The notes below the pieces were generated by a model. That model was given only the letters and a program-made list of their open reading frames with translations, was not told where the DNA came from and did no database searches. A DNA stretch of 64,000 nt, from positions 62,001 through 126,000 of the forward strand of contig NZ_QLYY01000005.1 of the NCBI RefSeq assembly GCF_003350295.1. Reading direction: 5' to 3'. The translations under genes were made by a program, and so were the position numbers. This DNA is from Vibrio tetraodonis (GTDB lineage: Bacteria; Pseudomonadota; Gammaproteobacteria; Enterobacterales; Vibrionaceae). Of this stretch, positions 51,546-61,095 are shown in pieces. Position 1 is the first letter of the stretch. The number at the start of each line of letters is the position of its first letter.

Positions 51546-54500
51546 ATGTTAAAAAATATAATACGTCATCCTATATTTCTATCCACTGTACTCGCTATAG
51601 TGTTTATTGGTGGACTCTCAGCAGCACACTTTTGGGCACCCGATACTGTTACAAAGACTATTTGGTTTATCGGCATTGGTGGTATAGCACTCATTTTTCT
51701 AGCCTATCAAGCCATTCTTTTTGTTAAAAAAAGAAAGCAGAATAAAGACCAGCAGCTTGAAACAGAAGAGGAAGCATTAAGCCTGGTCATTAGGCCTCTG
51801 CTTAATAATTCTAAAGCTAAGCCGATATATTTGATGTTGGGTAACCGAGCGGCTGGCAAGAAGCAATTCCTGTTTAGTTCAAATGCTATTAAAGCCTTGG
51901 ACAATTCAAAGACGAAGAAAAATGACTTCTTTGAGTGGTATGAATCTGATGATGCTATCTATTTAAAACCTGATCAGCGTTTAGTCTTTCAAGAAGTGTC
52001 AGCTTCCGACTCGTCACTATGGACAACACTGATTGCAGAGATACTAAAAAGTCGGCCACGTAAACCATTTGCTGGTTGCTTGTTTTTCACCGATCTCGAG
52101 TTCTTGATTATTTCTGAAGAAGAGCAGATCGATTATACTCTTACCACGCTTATCGAACGTATTTCATCTATTTGTGATAGAACAAGTACAGCGCTTCCCA
52201 TCTATATGGTGATCTCTAAATTGGACAAGCTCCAAGGCTTCAAAGAATATGTTCAGCAGAGTCCTCTTAAACATAACATCGAGTACCTATCCATTGCTCT
52301 AAAAGACTCTAAAGGTGTTCTTGTCGACTATTATCGCGATAGTTTTAAAAACCTGATTAGAGTAATCGAAAGTAATGCACTAGACTCTACCTCTGCCTCA
52401 AACGATACAAAAGAAAAACAGGCTATTCTGTCTTTTCCTAAACAGCTAGAGATCTGCCAAAAGGAAATAGAGTATGTCGTACAACGTCTATGTGACGTCA
52501 ATCGTGGAGCGTATTATCTCGATCTTCGAGAACTATTTTTCGCTTCATGCCTACAGGGTGGACGCAAGTACAACTTACTTGCTAAAAGTTGCAGCAGTTA
52601 CTTTAATTTGCCAATCATTGCTTCAGAACATACTCAACTCTCTGAAACATCGTACTTTACTCGTTTCTTAGTCGAATCTCAGATACTGCCTGAGGCCGAT
52701 TTTGCAGGCGAAAACAAGAATTACCTTAAGCGTATACTTAGGCAAAGCCGATTAGCCATGGCTGCTTCTATTCTGTTTCTTTCCGGAGGTGCTTACCTTT
52801 TAGCAACAACTCTTGATAGCAATTTAAAGGTCATATACCAATTGCTGGATATTGAAAAAGAAACTGTCGAACTAAGCTCGAGTCGACAATTAGACGAAAG
52901 CTTGGCAAATGCAATTAAGAAGATTAACCCCATATATGATGCTTGGTTAGAAGGCAGTAAGGCCATTGATGAAGAGATACTTTCTCTTCATGTAAGCCGA
53001 TTAGAGCCGACAACTAAGATGGCGTATCAAGTCCTCATTGACTCTATACAAAAAGAGTTAGTACCGGTTATCGAGCAAACATATCGTGTGCAGTTAACCA
53101 AATATCAGGATCAGCCTCTTAAAGCCCTACCCGTTTTGAAAGGCTACCTGATGTTAAAAGAGCCAAATAAACGTGATTTGGCTTATATGACTGCACAAAC
53201 CAACTCAACCTTATCTGCGGTAATTGGCGAGTCAGCGCAAGTCAGCACAACCATGAAATACCTGAAGGCATATTTCAGAACCGATTTCCCTCCCGTCGAT
53301 ATTAATATGGGAATTGTGCGAGCTACACGCCGAACATTGCTCGCACAATCGAATATCGATCTTGTCTATGCTCAATTAATTCATCAGGCTGAAGCTATTG
53401 ATCTTGGAACTCTTAATTTAGAGCGTGCCGTGGGCTTTGACTTCAATAATGTCTTCAATGACAAAGTTGATCAGCAATTAATTGATATCAGTAAAGTCTA
53501 CACTGCGACGGGGTTCAGTACTTTTTATCGTCCACGAGTTGATCTTATGTCTAAAGATGTAATCGCCAATAACTGGGTGTTAGGACTGTCTAAGAATGTG
53601 ATACCCAGTAAAAAGGAGCTCGCTGTCTTTAAAGACAAAATACGCAAGCGATACGCTGATGATTACGTCAGTTATTGGCGCAACGCACTGAGTGAGTTAA
53701 AAGTTAAAAAGTATGACTCCATTGGTGACCTTACTAACGCCATTGATCTGGTATCAGGGCCATCATCACCCCTTACTACTGTGTTGAAGCAGGTCTACTC
53801 GAATACGCATTTCTCACCAACAGGTGATAAAGAATTGTTCGCTAATAAACTGCCTAAACTGGCAACAGAAGCCATCGACAAGGCTGCCGATTCAGCGGAA
53901 GAGTTTGTACAACCCGACTACTTACTCATGCAGCGAGTAGAACAAGCTTTCTATCAGCTGAATCAATTACAAATTAACGAAACGCCAAACTCCCCTACTC
54001 CATGGGATGAAATCGTAACAGCATTGAGTCAGCTACGCACATACATGAAGGACATTGCCGACTCACCAGACCCGAAAATGGCCTCTTTACTTGCTGCGCG
54101 AAAACGTATGCAAAGCTCTGAAGCAGATCCCATCATACGTCTAAAACAAATCGCTCAGAAGTCACCTGAACCTGTGCGCAGTTGGCTATCAGGCTTGGTT
54201 CAACAAAGTTGGTCTGTCATGATCGCAGAGTCAGCAAAAGGTGTTCAAGACCAATGGTATAGCGAGGTATATACCAAATATACAGAGTTAGCGCTTAACA
54301 AATATCCTTTCGACCTAAACGCTGAAGAAGAAATCACGTTAGAAGACTTTGAGCTACTGTTTGCAAAAGGTGGGATCATTGATACTTTTGTCCAACAAAA
54401 TCTAGCTTCGTTTTACGATACTAACCTTTGGACTCCAAAGCGTGTTGAAGGTGAAACTATGCCTCTTACACCGCAGCTTTTGGTACAACTTAAAAATTAT

Positions 54501-54941
54501 AATGTAATACGAGACACCTTAATTAATAAGAGTACCAACCGTGTGTCTATTCCATTTACGACCAAAGTGCTTGACTTAGACTCAAGTGCAATACGCGCGA
54601 CCGTGTCAGTCGCGGATTCACAAATGAGCTATTACCATGGGCCGAGTCGAATTCAAGAATTGGAATGGCCACCCAAAAGTGGTGAGTTCAACGTAAGTAT
54701 AACAATCCAAGACGTTACCGATGAAGGTAAACAATATGTATTGAGCAAGGATGGTCAGTGGGCAATCTACCGACTGTTGGGCCAATCAACACTAACAAAT
54801 CAGCATGATGGTAGCTTTGTTAGTGATATAACTGTTTCAGGTCGAGACTTGAAACTGAGAATAAAGCCGCTCGCGCAAAAGAACCCATTTACTTTAGCTG
54901 AGCTGTATAACTTCTCACTACCCGAAACCATCAATTTATAA
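51546..54941 (+). CDS. tssM: T6SS inner-membrane protein TssM (IcmF/VasK)
   Basis: The 1131-residue TssM spans the envelope and joins TssL to TssJ. TM helices are at about 9-29, 35-57 and 404-424. The cytoplasmic NTPase-like part after TM2 has GNRAAGKK at 99-106, a Walker A-like loop that lacks the usual final Ser/Thr. The large periplasmic part (425-1131) carries the IcmF-related and C-terminal domains (about 1010-1120, MSYYHGPSRIQELEWP). Length is typical and the gene is intact. Confidence 0.94.
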   Translation: MLKNIIRHPIFLSTVLAIVFIGGLSAAHFWAPDTVTKTIWFIGIGGIALIFLAYQAILFVKKRKQNKDQQLETEEEALSLVIRPLLNNSKAKPIYLMLGNRAAGKKQFLFSSNAIKALDNSKTKKNDFFEWYESDDAIYLKPDQRLVFQEVSASDSSLWTTLIAEILKSRPRKPFAGCLFFTDLEFLIISEEEQIDYTLTTLIERISSICDRTSTALPIYMVISKLDKLQGFKEYVQQSPLKHNIEYLSIALKDSKGVLVDYYRDSFKNLIRVIESNALDSTSASNDTKEKQAILSFPKQLEICQKEIEYVVQRLCDVNRGAYYLDLRELFFASCLQGGRKYNLLAKSCSSYFNLPIIASEHTQLSETSYFTRFLVESQILPEADFAGENKNYLKRILRQSRLAMAASILFLSGGAYLLATTLDSNLKVIYQLLDIEKETVELSSSRQLDESLANAIKKINPIYDAWLEGSKAIDEEILSLHVSRLEPTTKMAYQVLIDSIQKELVPVIEQTYRVQLTKYQDQPLKALPVLKGYLMLKEPNKRDLAYMTAQTNSTLSAVIGESAQVSTTMKYLKAYFRTDFPPVDINMGIVRATRRTLLAQSNIDLVYAQLIHQAEAIDLGTLNLERAVGFDFNNVFNDKVDQQLIDISKVYTATGFSTFYRPRVDLMSKDVIANNWVLGLSKNVIPSKKELAVFKDKIRKRYADDYVSYWRNALSELKVKKYDSIGDLTNAIDLVSGPSSPLTTVLKQVYSNTHFSPTGDKELFANKLPKLATEAIDKAADSAEEFVQPDYLLMQRVEQAFYQLNQLQINETPNSPTPWDEIVTALSQLRTYMKDIADSPDPKMASLLAARKRMQSSEADPIIRLKQIAQKSPEPVRSWLSGLVQQSWSVMIAESAKGVQDQWYSEVYTKYTELALNKYPFDLNAEEEITLEDFELLFAKGGIIDTFVQQNLASFYDTNLWTPKRVEGETMPLTPQLLVQLKNYNVIRDTLINKSTNRVSIPFTTKVLDLDSSAIRATVSVADSQMSYYHGPSRIQELEWPPKSGEFNVSITIQDVTDEGKQYVLSKDGQWAIYRLLGQSTLTNQHDGSFVSDITVSGRDLKLRIKPLAQKNPFTLAELYNFSLPETINL

Positions 54942-54977
54942 AAGCAGACTAATAAAAACAACGTAAGGCAGGATATA

Positions 54978-55427
54978 ATGTCAACTACTAACCTTCAAGG
55001 ATTAGACAAATTAGATAGGAAAATACTTTCAAGTCTTTTGTCAAATGGCCGAGAGTCAATAGCGAATCTTTCGCGAAATATTGGCTTATCACGTACCGCA
55101 GTCGCTGAGCGAATCAGTCGACTGGAAAAAACTGGTATCATAAAAGGCTATACCGCTCAAATCCGAGTAGAGAAAGATGATAGGCCGGCGTCTAGCTACC
55201 TGCTGATTTCTTGTGAAAAAGGTAAGAAGAATAATGTCACGGAAGCGCTAAAAGAGCTTCCAGAGGTGAGAGTAACCAGTATCGTCGGTGGCGCGTACGA
55301 TATTATTGTTCTCATTGAAGCACCCGATCTTCAGTCGATACATACCCTGTGCAATGAAATAGAGTCATTTAATGGTATTGAATCCTTAAATAACACTGTG
55401 GTATTGCACGAACCGATTCGACGATAA
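54978..55427 (+). CDS. Lrp/AsnC-family transcriptional regulator
   Basis: The 149-residue regulator has an N-terminal HTH (residues 9-58; LDRKILSSLLSNGRESIANLSRNIGLSRTAVAERISRLEKTG) and a C-terminal RAM/AsnC ligand domain (about 68-145; VGGAYDIIVLIEAPD). A ribosome site AAGGCAGGA precedes the ATG. It is 36 bases after tssM on the same strand, so it may be co-transcribed with T6SS genes. Ligand and targets are unknown. Confidence 0.92.
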   Translation: MSTTNLQGLDKLDRKILSSLLSNGRESIANLSRNIGLSRTAVAERISRLEKTGIIKGYTAQIRVEKDDRPASSYLLISCEKGKKNNVTEALKELPEVRVTSIVGGAYDIIVLIEAPDLQSIHTLCNEIESFNGIESLNNTVVLHEPIRR

Positions 55428-55480
55428 GGCCCATACACACAATTACGACACTTTCTAACCTTGGGCGTAGATATAAATTT

Positions 55481-55507
55481 AAAGCCACATATTTTTATGT
55501 GGCTTTT
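55481..55507. terminator. Bidirectional terminator between lrp and a GNAT gene
   Basis: The ten-base-pair stem AAAGCCACAT/ATGTGGCTTT has a six-base loop with A and T runs on its two sides. It suits both convergent genes. Confidence 0.8.
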
Positions 55508-55529
55508 TGCTTTTACAATCGAATATTGC

Positions 55530-56042
55530 TTATGTATTACAAATGCCATAGCAATGGTCGGCATACACACGATCACCAATTTGATATGCATTAGGTATTA
55601 TTTTTTGAAGAGTAAAACCACACTTTTCTAACACACGCTCCGAGCCTATGTTGCCCTCGGTGACAACAGCACTAAACTCGGTAATACCGCAGTTTATTCT
55701 GGCCCAATTGAGCAATGCTTTTAATGATTCAGTGCCATAACCCATACCATGAAAACTAGGTAGCAACAAATACCCAACCTCTGCCACACCATTTCTTATT
55801 TTGAATCCCGTGATACCAATCTTTTTATTCGTTTCCAACATTGAGATTGTCAAACAAAGCCATTCTCCGGACGCTCTACTCCAAGTGGGTAAACAAGATT
55901 CAAATTTTGCATCTAGCTCGTCACTTGATGGTTCATCAAAACACAACGCGATAATCTCAGGTTCGGAATGTAAAACATAATATAGATCGCGATCACACAA
56001 TTTCAACTGCGTCATAATCAGACGCTCGGTTCTAATTTCCAT
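55530..56042 (-). CDS. GNAT acetyltransferase, RimJ/RimL type
   Basis: The 170-residue protein has the RimL-like start TERLIMTQLKLCDRD, the middle motif GFKIRNGVAEVGYLLLPSFHGMGYGTESLKALL (acetyl-CoA-binding motif A, about 80-112), and VLEKCGFTLQKI (motif B). Such enzymes acetylate protein N-termini or small amines. It lies inside the T6SS cluster between the Lrp gene and another GNAT gene but on the opposite strand. A link to T6SS is not shown. Confidence 0.88.
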   Translation of the reverse strand: MEIRTERLIMTQLKLCDRDLYYVLHSEPEIIALCFDEPSSDELDAKFESCLPTWSRASGEWLCLTISMLETNKKIGITGFKIRNGVAEVGYLLLPSFHGMGYGTESLKALLNWARINCGITEFSAVVTEGNIGSERVLEKCGFTLQKIIPNAYQIGDRVYADHCYGICNT

Positions 56043-56195
56043 TGTTTCTCTATGCTCAAACAGATGTTTTAGGATTGGGCCTCACGGCAATAGCAATGCG
56101 ATTAACTGTATAAATCCACGAAGTTTTTCTTTATTTAAATGCTATGATTGCTTATATTTTCTGTCTATGCAATCCGTAACACAATCCAATAAATC

Positions 56196-56678
56196 ATGAA
56201 GTTTATCAGCGAAAAACATGGCGAAGTTTCTGCGATTAATTTAATCCACTATCCAGAATATCTCTCTCTTTTTGCTCAATGGGCAGAAAGCGAATGGGGC
56301 TATGTAAGAAATAAAGGCGTCGAGTTTCGCACAGAGTTATTTAAGCAATACATAGAGTCTGATGGTATCCCTGAAATGTACGGTTTATTCATACAGGACT
56401 CCCCTGTTGGTATGTTTGCAATTGAACACTGTGAGTCTCAAGACAATACGCTATTTTTGAATTACCTGTATATTACACCCAAATATCGCTCAGCAAGCAT
56501 AGGCACCAAAACAGTAGAACTAGCGAAACAAATTTGTCGCACCTATAAGGCTGATTTTATGCAGTTAACAACGTTAGAAACCTCAATGAATGCATACTAC
56601 GAAAATCTTAGTGGCCATATAATTGGCAAGGAGTATTTTTACACTTATCCAGCAACCAGAATGGAAATAACACTCTAA
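56196..56678 (+). CDS. GNAT acetyltransferase
   Basis: The 160-residue GNAT protein has motif A around LNYLYITPKYRSASIGTKTVELAKQICR (about 92-119) and a C-terminal TTLETSMNAYYENLSGHIIGKEYFY that fits motif B. The phosphate loop RSASIG lacks the usual Gln/Arg-x-x-Gly-x-Gly/Ala spacing in full, so activity is less certain. It runs with the LuxR-type gene 20 bases downstream, likely as a two-gene operon. The substrate is unknown. Confidence 0.85.
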   Translation: MKFISEKHGEVSAINLIHYPEYLSLFAQWAESEWGYVRNKGVEFRTELFKQYIESDGIPEMYGLFIQDSPVGMFAIEHCESQDNTLFLNYLYITPKYRSASIGTKTVELAKQICRTYKADFMQLTTLETSMNAYYENLSGHIIGKEYFYTYPATRMEITL

Positions 56679-56698
56679 CCAACAGGACAAGAGAGGGT

Positions 56699-57505
56699 AT
56701 GAAAACAAGTTCTCCATTTAAATCCTACGATAGAAACTTGATTGATATCAAGTCACAGCAGTCTCTGAAGCTGAATGACGATATTTATAGCTACTGCAAA
56801 GATTTATATACTCTTACAGGCTCCGAGTTCTTCACACTTATGATAGGGCAAGGACAGGAAAGTATGATTCTATCAAATATTCCCTATACTTCTAAGCTCA
56901 TGTATTACAAAAGACGCTTGAGATCTATTGATATTGCCCTCGATATAGATGCTACATGCCAGGAGGCAGTCTCATTCCCCTCTTCTGAGTTTTATACAGT
57001 TCAAGATAAAGTAACACCTGAGTTTATTACAATAATGGAGAAGGAACTTGGTATACATAACCACTTTGCATTGACCAAGGCATGTGACAATTATGGAATT
57101 AAGTTAGTACTTTCTGGCACAAGAGGTAGACGAGATTTCAAACATCACTGCACAAAAAATAAAGCAATTGTTGAAAACTTTTCACTAAAATTCATCGAGC
57201 GCTATAAAGCAGCTATAACAGACACAATCCCAAGCATGAGATTTTCCCGTATTTTTAAAGTAGATGGCTTCTTGGATAGTTTAATTAAGCAAAAGCATCC
57301 AATCTTCTATGAAGTTCCTAAAGACCAAGAACTACTTTGCCTATTTTTCTTTAAGGAAGGCAACGAAGCAAAAGAAATCGCCAACATTACTGGGTACAGT
57401 GTCGCAACAGTCAACACCTATTTAAGATCAGTTAGAGAAAAGATGAATGTTGATAAAACATATCAAGCTGCAATTAAAGCCATTCAAGATGGTTTAATAT
57501 GCTAG
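56699..57505 (+). CDS. LuxR-type (GerE HTH) transcriptional regulator
   Basis: The 268-residue protein has a C-terminal GerE HTH (about 205-262; LFFFKEGNEAKEIANITGYSVATVNTYLRSVREKMNV). Its N-terminal 180 residues have the size and place of an autoinducer-binding-like domain. I cannot find the Trp/Tyr/Asp-Pro pattern of acyl-homoserine-lactone binders, and no luxI-type synthase is nearby. GAGAGGGT precedes the ATG. It lies between the tssM and tssG blocks, so it is a candidate T6SS regulator by position only. Confidence 0.85.
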   Translation: MKTSSPFKSYDRNLIDIKSQQSLKLNDDIYSYCKDLYTLTGSEFFTLMIGQGQESMILSNIPYTSKLMYYKRRLRSIDIALDIDATCQEAVSFPSSEFYTVQDKVTPEFITIMEKELGIHNHFALTKACDNYGIKLVLSGTRGRRDFKHHCTKNKAIVENFSLKFIERYKAAITDTIPSMRFSRIFKVDGFLDSLIKQKHPIFYEVPKDQELLCLFFFKEGNEAKEIANITGYSVATVNTYLRSVREKMNVDKTYQAAIKAIQDGLIC

Positions 57506-57737
57506 TTATCAAAGCTAGTAAATGAGTACTTATTTTGTTCTCCTCTACCTTAGCCGTAAATCCTTAACACTTATTTTTTTCTTTGTCAATCCAACTGGTT
57601 ATATGTAATTTATTTTCTTATACTTCATAATAGGTTCTTAAGTTATTGATATGACTTATTCTAAGCTAAACTAACTCCTAGCTTTATTTACATAGTCAAA
57701 TGATGTTTGTAATTAATTCTTTATTATTTAATTTATC

Positions 57738-57762
57738 GCCTCAATGAAATTGAGGCTTTTTT
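57738..57762 (+). terminator. Rho-independent terminator in the luxR-tssG gap
   Basis: The eight-base-pair stem GCCTCAAT/ATTGAGGC has loop GAA and is followed by TTTTTT. It lies 232 bases after the luxR-type stop in an otherwise empty 356-base AT-rich gap (57506-57861). It either ends a long 3' UTR or a small RNA I cannot define. Confidence 0.75.
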
Positions 57763-57861
57763 ACTTAAGGTAATATAAGTCTTTTGATGATATATGTGTA
57801 AAAATAATTTTAAAAAATGACATGAAAAGTAACAGCACAATATCTTCCCTTTCAAATTGTC

Positions 57862-58860
57862 TTATAACTGCCCAATTTGTTTTATCGACACGTCTTTTCT
57901 CGCTGGGGCGCCTAGCCATAGCGTTTGACCAAGTAAATTGCCCTCTCCCTTCCCTAAGGTATTTTTCGGAATAGTTTCAAGCCTTACTTTCATGATCATG
58001 TCCCAAGCTAAAGGGTCACGTAAAATAAACTGCATTAAGCCCACTAGCGTTTTATAGTTGCTTCTGCCAGGTAAGAATGTTTGATAAGTTGAGAAGTCTA
58101 TATCTTCTATACGTAAATTAAACTTGCCCACCAAATCTGGCAGGGATTTACCCAAATGAAGATCATGACCTAGTACACAGTTGCTATGGTTCAACTGATT
58201 TCGTTGAGAGTGATGTATTTCAACTCGCCGATAAACCCACTCATCAACAAACACACTTCCTAAGTTGAAATAATGCGTAACAATGCCAGATATCAGTTTA
58301 GGGGAGCGTGTTCTTGTGGAAAGTTGACTCACATAAGATAGCAGTTTGGCTCTATCTAGTTCGCTGACTTCAGTATCTTGCATAACTGACGACAAACCAA
58401 GAAGATGCAGCATACGAGCAGAAAATGGGTCCTTCGCTTCACTTTGATATTGAATATGGTAACGATATTTTTTCCAAACACGATAAATTAAAGACAAATG
58501 TCTATTGTGGAAAAAGTCAAAGAACTGTTTTACTGGGTTATCTTCATCTTCACGACCGGTCAGCTTCTCTGTATACGATGATGGAAGAGGAGAACTTGAA
58601 CCATGTAACCCAAGAAAGCTAACCTCCACTCGAGTATAAGCGTTTCCCTCCATCTCAAAATGAGCAACGTAATCAATATCACTTTTCGGAAAAGTGAGGC
58701 TTGGGGAAACACTAAAACGTATATGTTCATCAGAAATATATTTATTCAGGCCAATCCCTTGGTAACTAAAGTCCGTTTCAGCCTGATAATATTTCTCCAG
58801 TAGTGACACTGCTTGGAAAAAACCAAACTCATGCGTCCGTTTCTCAATCTGCTCAATCAT
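57862..58860 (-). CDS. tssG: T6SS baseplate protein TssG
   Basis: The 332-residue TssG carries the family regions FFQAVSLLEKYY at the start, FLGLHGSSSPLPSSYTE (about 82-98), QFFDFFHNRHLSLIYRVWKKYRY (about 110-132), and FLPG near 253. It forms the baseplate wedge with TssF, TssE and TssK. Its ATG overlaps the tssF stop by four bases (ATGA). Last gene of the right-hand minus-strand block. Confidence 0.94.
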   Translation of the reverse strand: MIEQIEKRTHEFGFFQAVSLLEKYYQAETDFSYQGIGLNKYISDEHIRFSVSPSLTFPKSDIDYVAHFEMEGNAYTRVEVSFLGLHGSSSPLPSSYTEKLTGREDEDNPVKQFFDFFHNRHLSLIYRVWKKYRYHIQYQSEAKDPFSARMLHLLGLSSVMQDTEVSELDRAKLLSYVSQLSTRTRSPKLISGIVTHYFNLGSVFVDEWVYRRVEIHHSQRNQLNHSNCVLGHDLHLGKSLPDLVGKFNLRIEDIDFSTYQTFLPGRSNYKTLVGLMQFILRDPLAWDMIMKVRLETIPKNTLGKGEGNLLGQTLWLGAPARKDVSIKQIGQL

Positions 58861-60605
58861 AATACTGTCTGCTGCCCTACAAGACTCGGCCAGTGATAGT
58901 TTTCACCCGTTTTTTCATCAAAGACTTCAAGCTCGGTGAAAGAGTTCAAACTCGAATATAAACGTATAAACTCATTCAACACACTGACTAATAAAAACAT
59001 ATCACCCTCATTAACAAAGTAGGAGGAGTCTACAGTGAGATTAAACTGAGTACCCCGGACCGCTGTACCACGAAATACTCTATCGGCGGGCTGCATTTCA
59101 CTTTTCTTGATCCCATCTAACCTATGTATCGAAGCTCGATGGGCTTGGCGATCAACGCGGGAATGGAAGTCATAAGTCGAGAGGAGTACTTTAAGCACAT
59201 CAATGTTTGCCAACGATAAATAGTTCAGTGACATATTGGCAATCAATTGCCATTGCAGTTCACCATTAACTTGCGGGCTAACAGATTGGGTTGGCTTGGT
59301 AATATTAGTAAAATTAGCGTACGTCGGTGAATTACTCGATGTGTACGTTATGTCGCCTACTGATAACCTTTCAGACAAATCACCGTTACTGCAGGTGAGC
59401 TTCATTAGTACCGTTTCAGAACCAAGTTCAGCAATGTCACTGTTGTGGGTATGGAATGAAATGTAGCGCTCAAGTCCTCTCCCACTGATGCGACTTGACA
59501 CTTTTGTTTTAAAAAATTCTCGTTTATCACGCTGGTTAATTTGATGCTCGAAAGACTCAAACTCAATCAGCCTCTTTCGGCTACGCTCATTTTTGCTCCA
59601 TGTTTCTACTTTGCCGATCGAATACACTTCATAGTGATCTTGGTTACTGCTCTGGGGTCTGACTTTATATTCACTTCGACGGTGCTCTAATCGAATAGGG
59701 TCTGAGTCTTTACTAAACAAATTAACGGCTGGTGTACAGTGCAATCGCAAGTGTTTATCTTTAAGGATAACTTCCGAAGGTAAAGCACGCTTAAACAAAA
59801 AAGATATTTTCATTGTTGAGCGCTGCGGAACCCCAGATAACCAACCTAACTCTGTGACATCAAAAAACATAAACTTCTCTGGCAGAGAGAAATATTCCTG
59901 TAATAAACGGTAGCCAGAAAAAGAGTTGCTGCCGTATGGAAGGATAGCCTCATCGTCACCAAAACCAACAGGTTTAATACAAGAAGCCGGTAGCCTGTGT
60001 GTAAAACCGCCTCCAAGATCAAGTTCGACGTAGTCTAGATAGCGAAACAACCACAGATAGACACTACGAGTAATATGCAGTTCTCCATGAAGGTGGAAAC
60101 GTAATGAATCCATCTTCAACCTTGATAAATCTTGACCAAACTCAGCTGCAATAGATACATCGACACTAGAGCTGGTTCGGCTATTAGACTGTTCAACCTT
60201 AGTAATATTGATGGGATATAAAGCGACATCATAACAACTTCTAAACAGGCATTGGGTCCCTTCTACCTGTTCACTCGCCATTTCAATTCCGCGTTCGACT
60301 ATGGTTTTTTCTGTCAGGCTTCCTACATGTGGCGTGAGCTCAGAAATGCACATAGAAGGTATCGAACGCATATAATGAGGCCAAAGCAAGGTCATGAGTG
60401 ACTGAGTCAGCTCTGGCAATTCGTCATCGATTTTCTCTCGAATTCTACCAGTTAGAAATGCAAACCCTTCAAGCAAGCGCTCTACGTCAGGATCATGAAC
60501 TCCTTCACCAAGGAAGTTTGTCAATTTAGGATGATATTTAGCAAACTCACTTCCGGCTTCTCGAAGGTAAGAAAGTTCATCTTGAAAATATTTACTGCTG
60601 CTCAC
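58857..60605 (-). CDS. tssF: T6SS baseplate protein TssF
   Basis: The 582-residue TssF has the typical N-terminus YFQDELSYLREAGSEFAKYHPKL and then DPDVERLLEGFAFLTGRIREKIDDELPELTQSLMTLLWPHYMRSIPSM (residues about 35-84). The C-terminal domain includes FRGTAVRGTQFNLTVD. Length is usual for the family. It starts 18 bases after tssE and overlaps tssG. Confidence 0.95.
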   Translation of the reverse strand: MSSSKYFQDELSYLREAGSEFAKYHPKLTNFLGEGVHDPDVERLLEGFAFLTGRIREKIDDELPELTQSLMTLLWPHYMRSIPSMCISELTPHVGSLTEKTIVERGIEMASEQVEGTQCLFRSCYDVALYPINITKVEQSNSRTSSSVDVSIAAEFGQDLSRLKMDSLRFHLHGELHITRSVYLWLFRYLDYVELDLGGGFTHRLPASCIKPVGFGDDEAILPYGSNSFSGYRLLQEYFSLPEKFMFFDVTELGWLSGVPQRSTMKISFLFKRALPSEVILKDKHLRLHCTPAVNLFSKDSDPIRLEHRRSEYKVRPQSSNQDHYEVYSIGKVETWSKNERSRKRLIEFESFEHQINQRDKREFFKTKVSSRISGRGLERYISFHTHNSDIAELGSETVLMKLTCSNGDLSERLSVGDITYTSSNSPTYANFTNITKPTQSVSPQVNGELQWQLIANMSLNYLSLANIDVLKVLLSTYDFHSRVDRQAHRASIHRLDGIKKSEMQPADRVFRGTAVRGTQFNLTVDSSYFVNEGDMFLLVSVLNEFIRLYSSLNSFTELEVFDEKTGENYHWPSLVGQQTVL

Positions 60606-60623
60606 TAAGTATTACTCCTGACT

Positions 60624-61034
60624 CTAGAGGTTAAATTGACCATCAACGCCCATAAACACATTGATAGACATTGGAACCTGACCACCGTTATGGTTCACTT
60701 CACCTGTAACACCAAAACTCAGTTGTAAGGGATTATGAAAGTCCTGACGATAAGTCACTTCAATATTGCCAAGCCTAGGTTCAAACTTGTTTATTGTCGT
60801 GCGTATATTCTGCTGAATATGGCGTATCAAGTTTGATTGACTGGCCAGTACATCATTAAAATCAGGAAGGCCATAATCATTGTCTATCATTGCATTCCCC
60901 GCATGGGTATTGAGCAGATCTGCAAGATGAATATGAATTGAGTCGATCAAGTGTTTATGAGATACCACTTTTTCATAACAACTCTTGGGTTCACCTAGTT
61001 CGATACGTTCAAGTAAGCGATAACCTTTTTCCAT
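60624..61034 (-). CDS. tssE: T6SS baseplate protein TssE (gp25-like)
   Basis: The 136-residue lysozyme-like gp25 homologue starts sheath assembly at the baseplate. Family motifs LLNTHAGNAMIDNDYGLPDF (about 39-58) and the C-terminal EPRLGNIEVTY (about 88-98) are intact. The ATG at 61034 has GAGG seven bases upstream; the frame opens four codons earlier with TTG. Confidence 0.94.
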   Translation of the reverse strand: MEKGYRLLERIELGEPKSCYEKVVSHKHLIDSIHIHLADLLNTHAGNAMIDNDYGLPDFNDVLASQSNLIRHIQQNIRTTINKFEPRLGNIEVTYRQDFHNPLQLSFGVTGEVNHNGGQVPMSINVFMGVDGQFNL

Positions 61035-61095
61035 GTTTAACCTCAAAAAGAACGGCCAGAAAAACTGGCCGTTCGCTATTAGTAACGTACTTAGA

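Noticed and set aside
56699..57505. Acyl-homoserine-lactone receptor
   Set aside because: The C-terminal HTH is clear, but the N-terminal domain lacks the recognisable ligand-contact residues and there is no synthase gene nearby.
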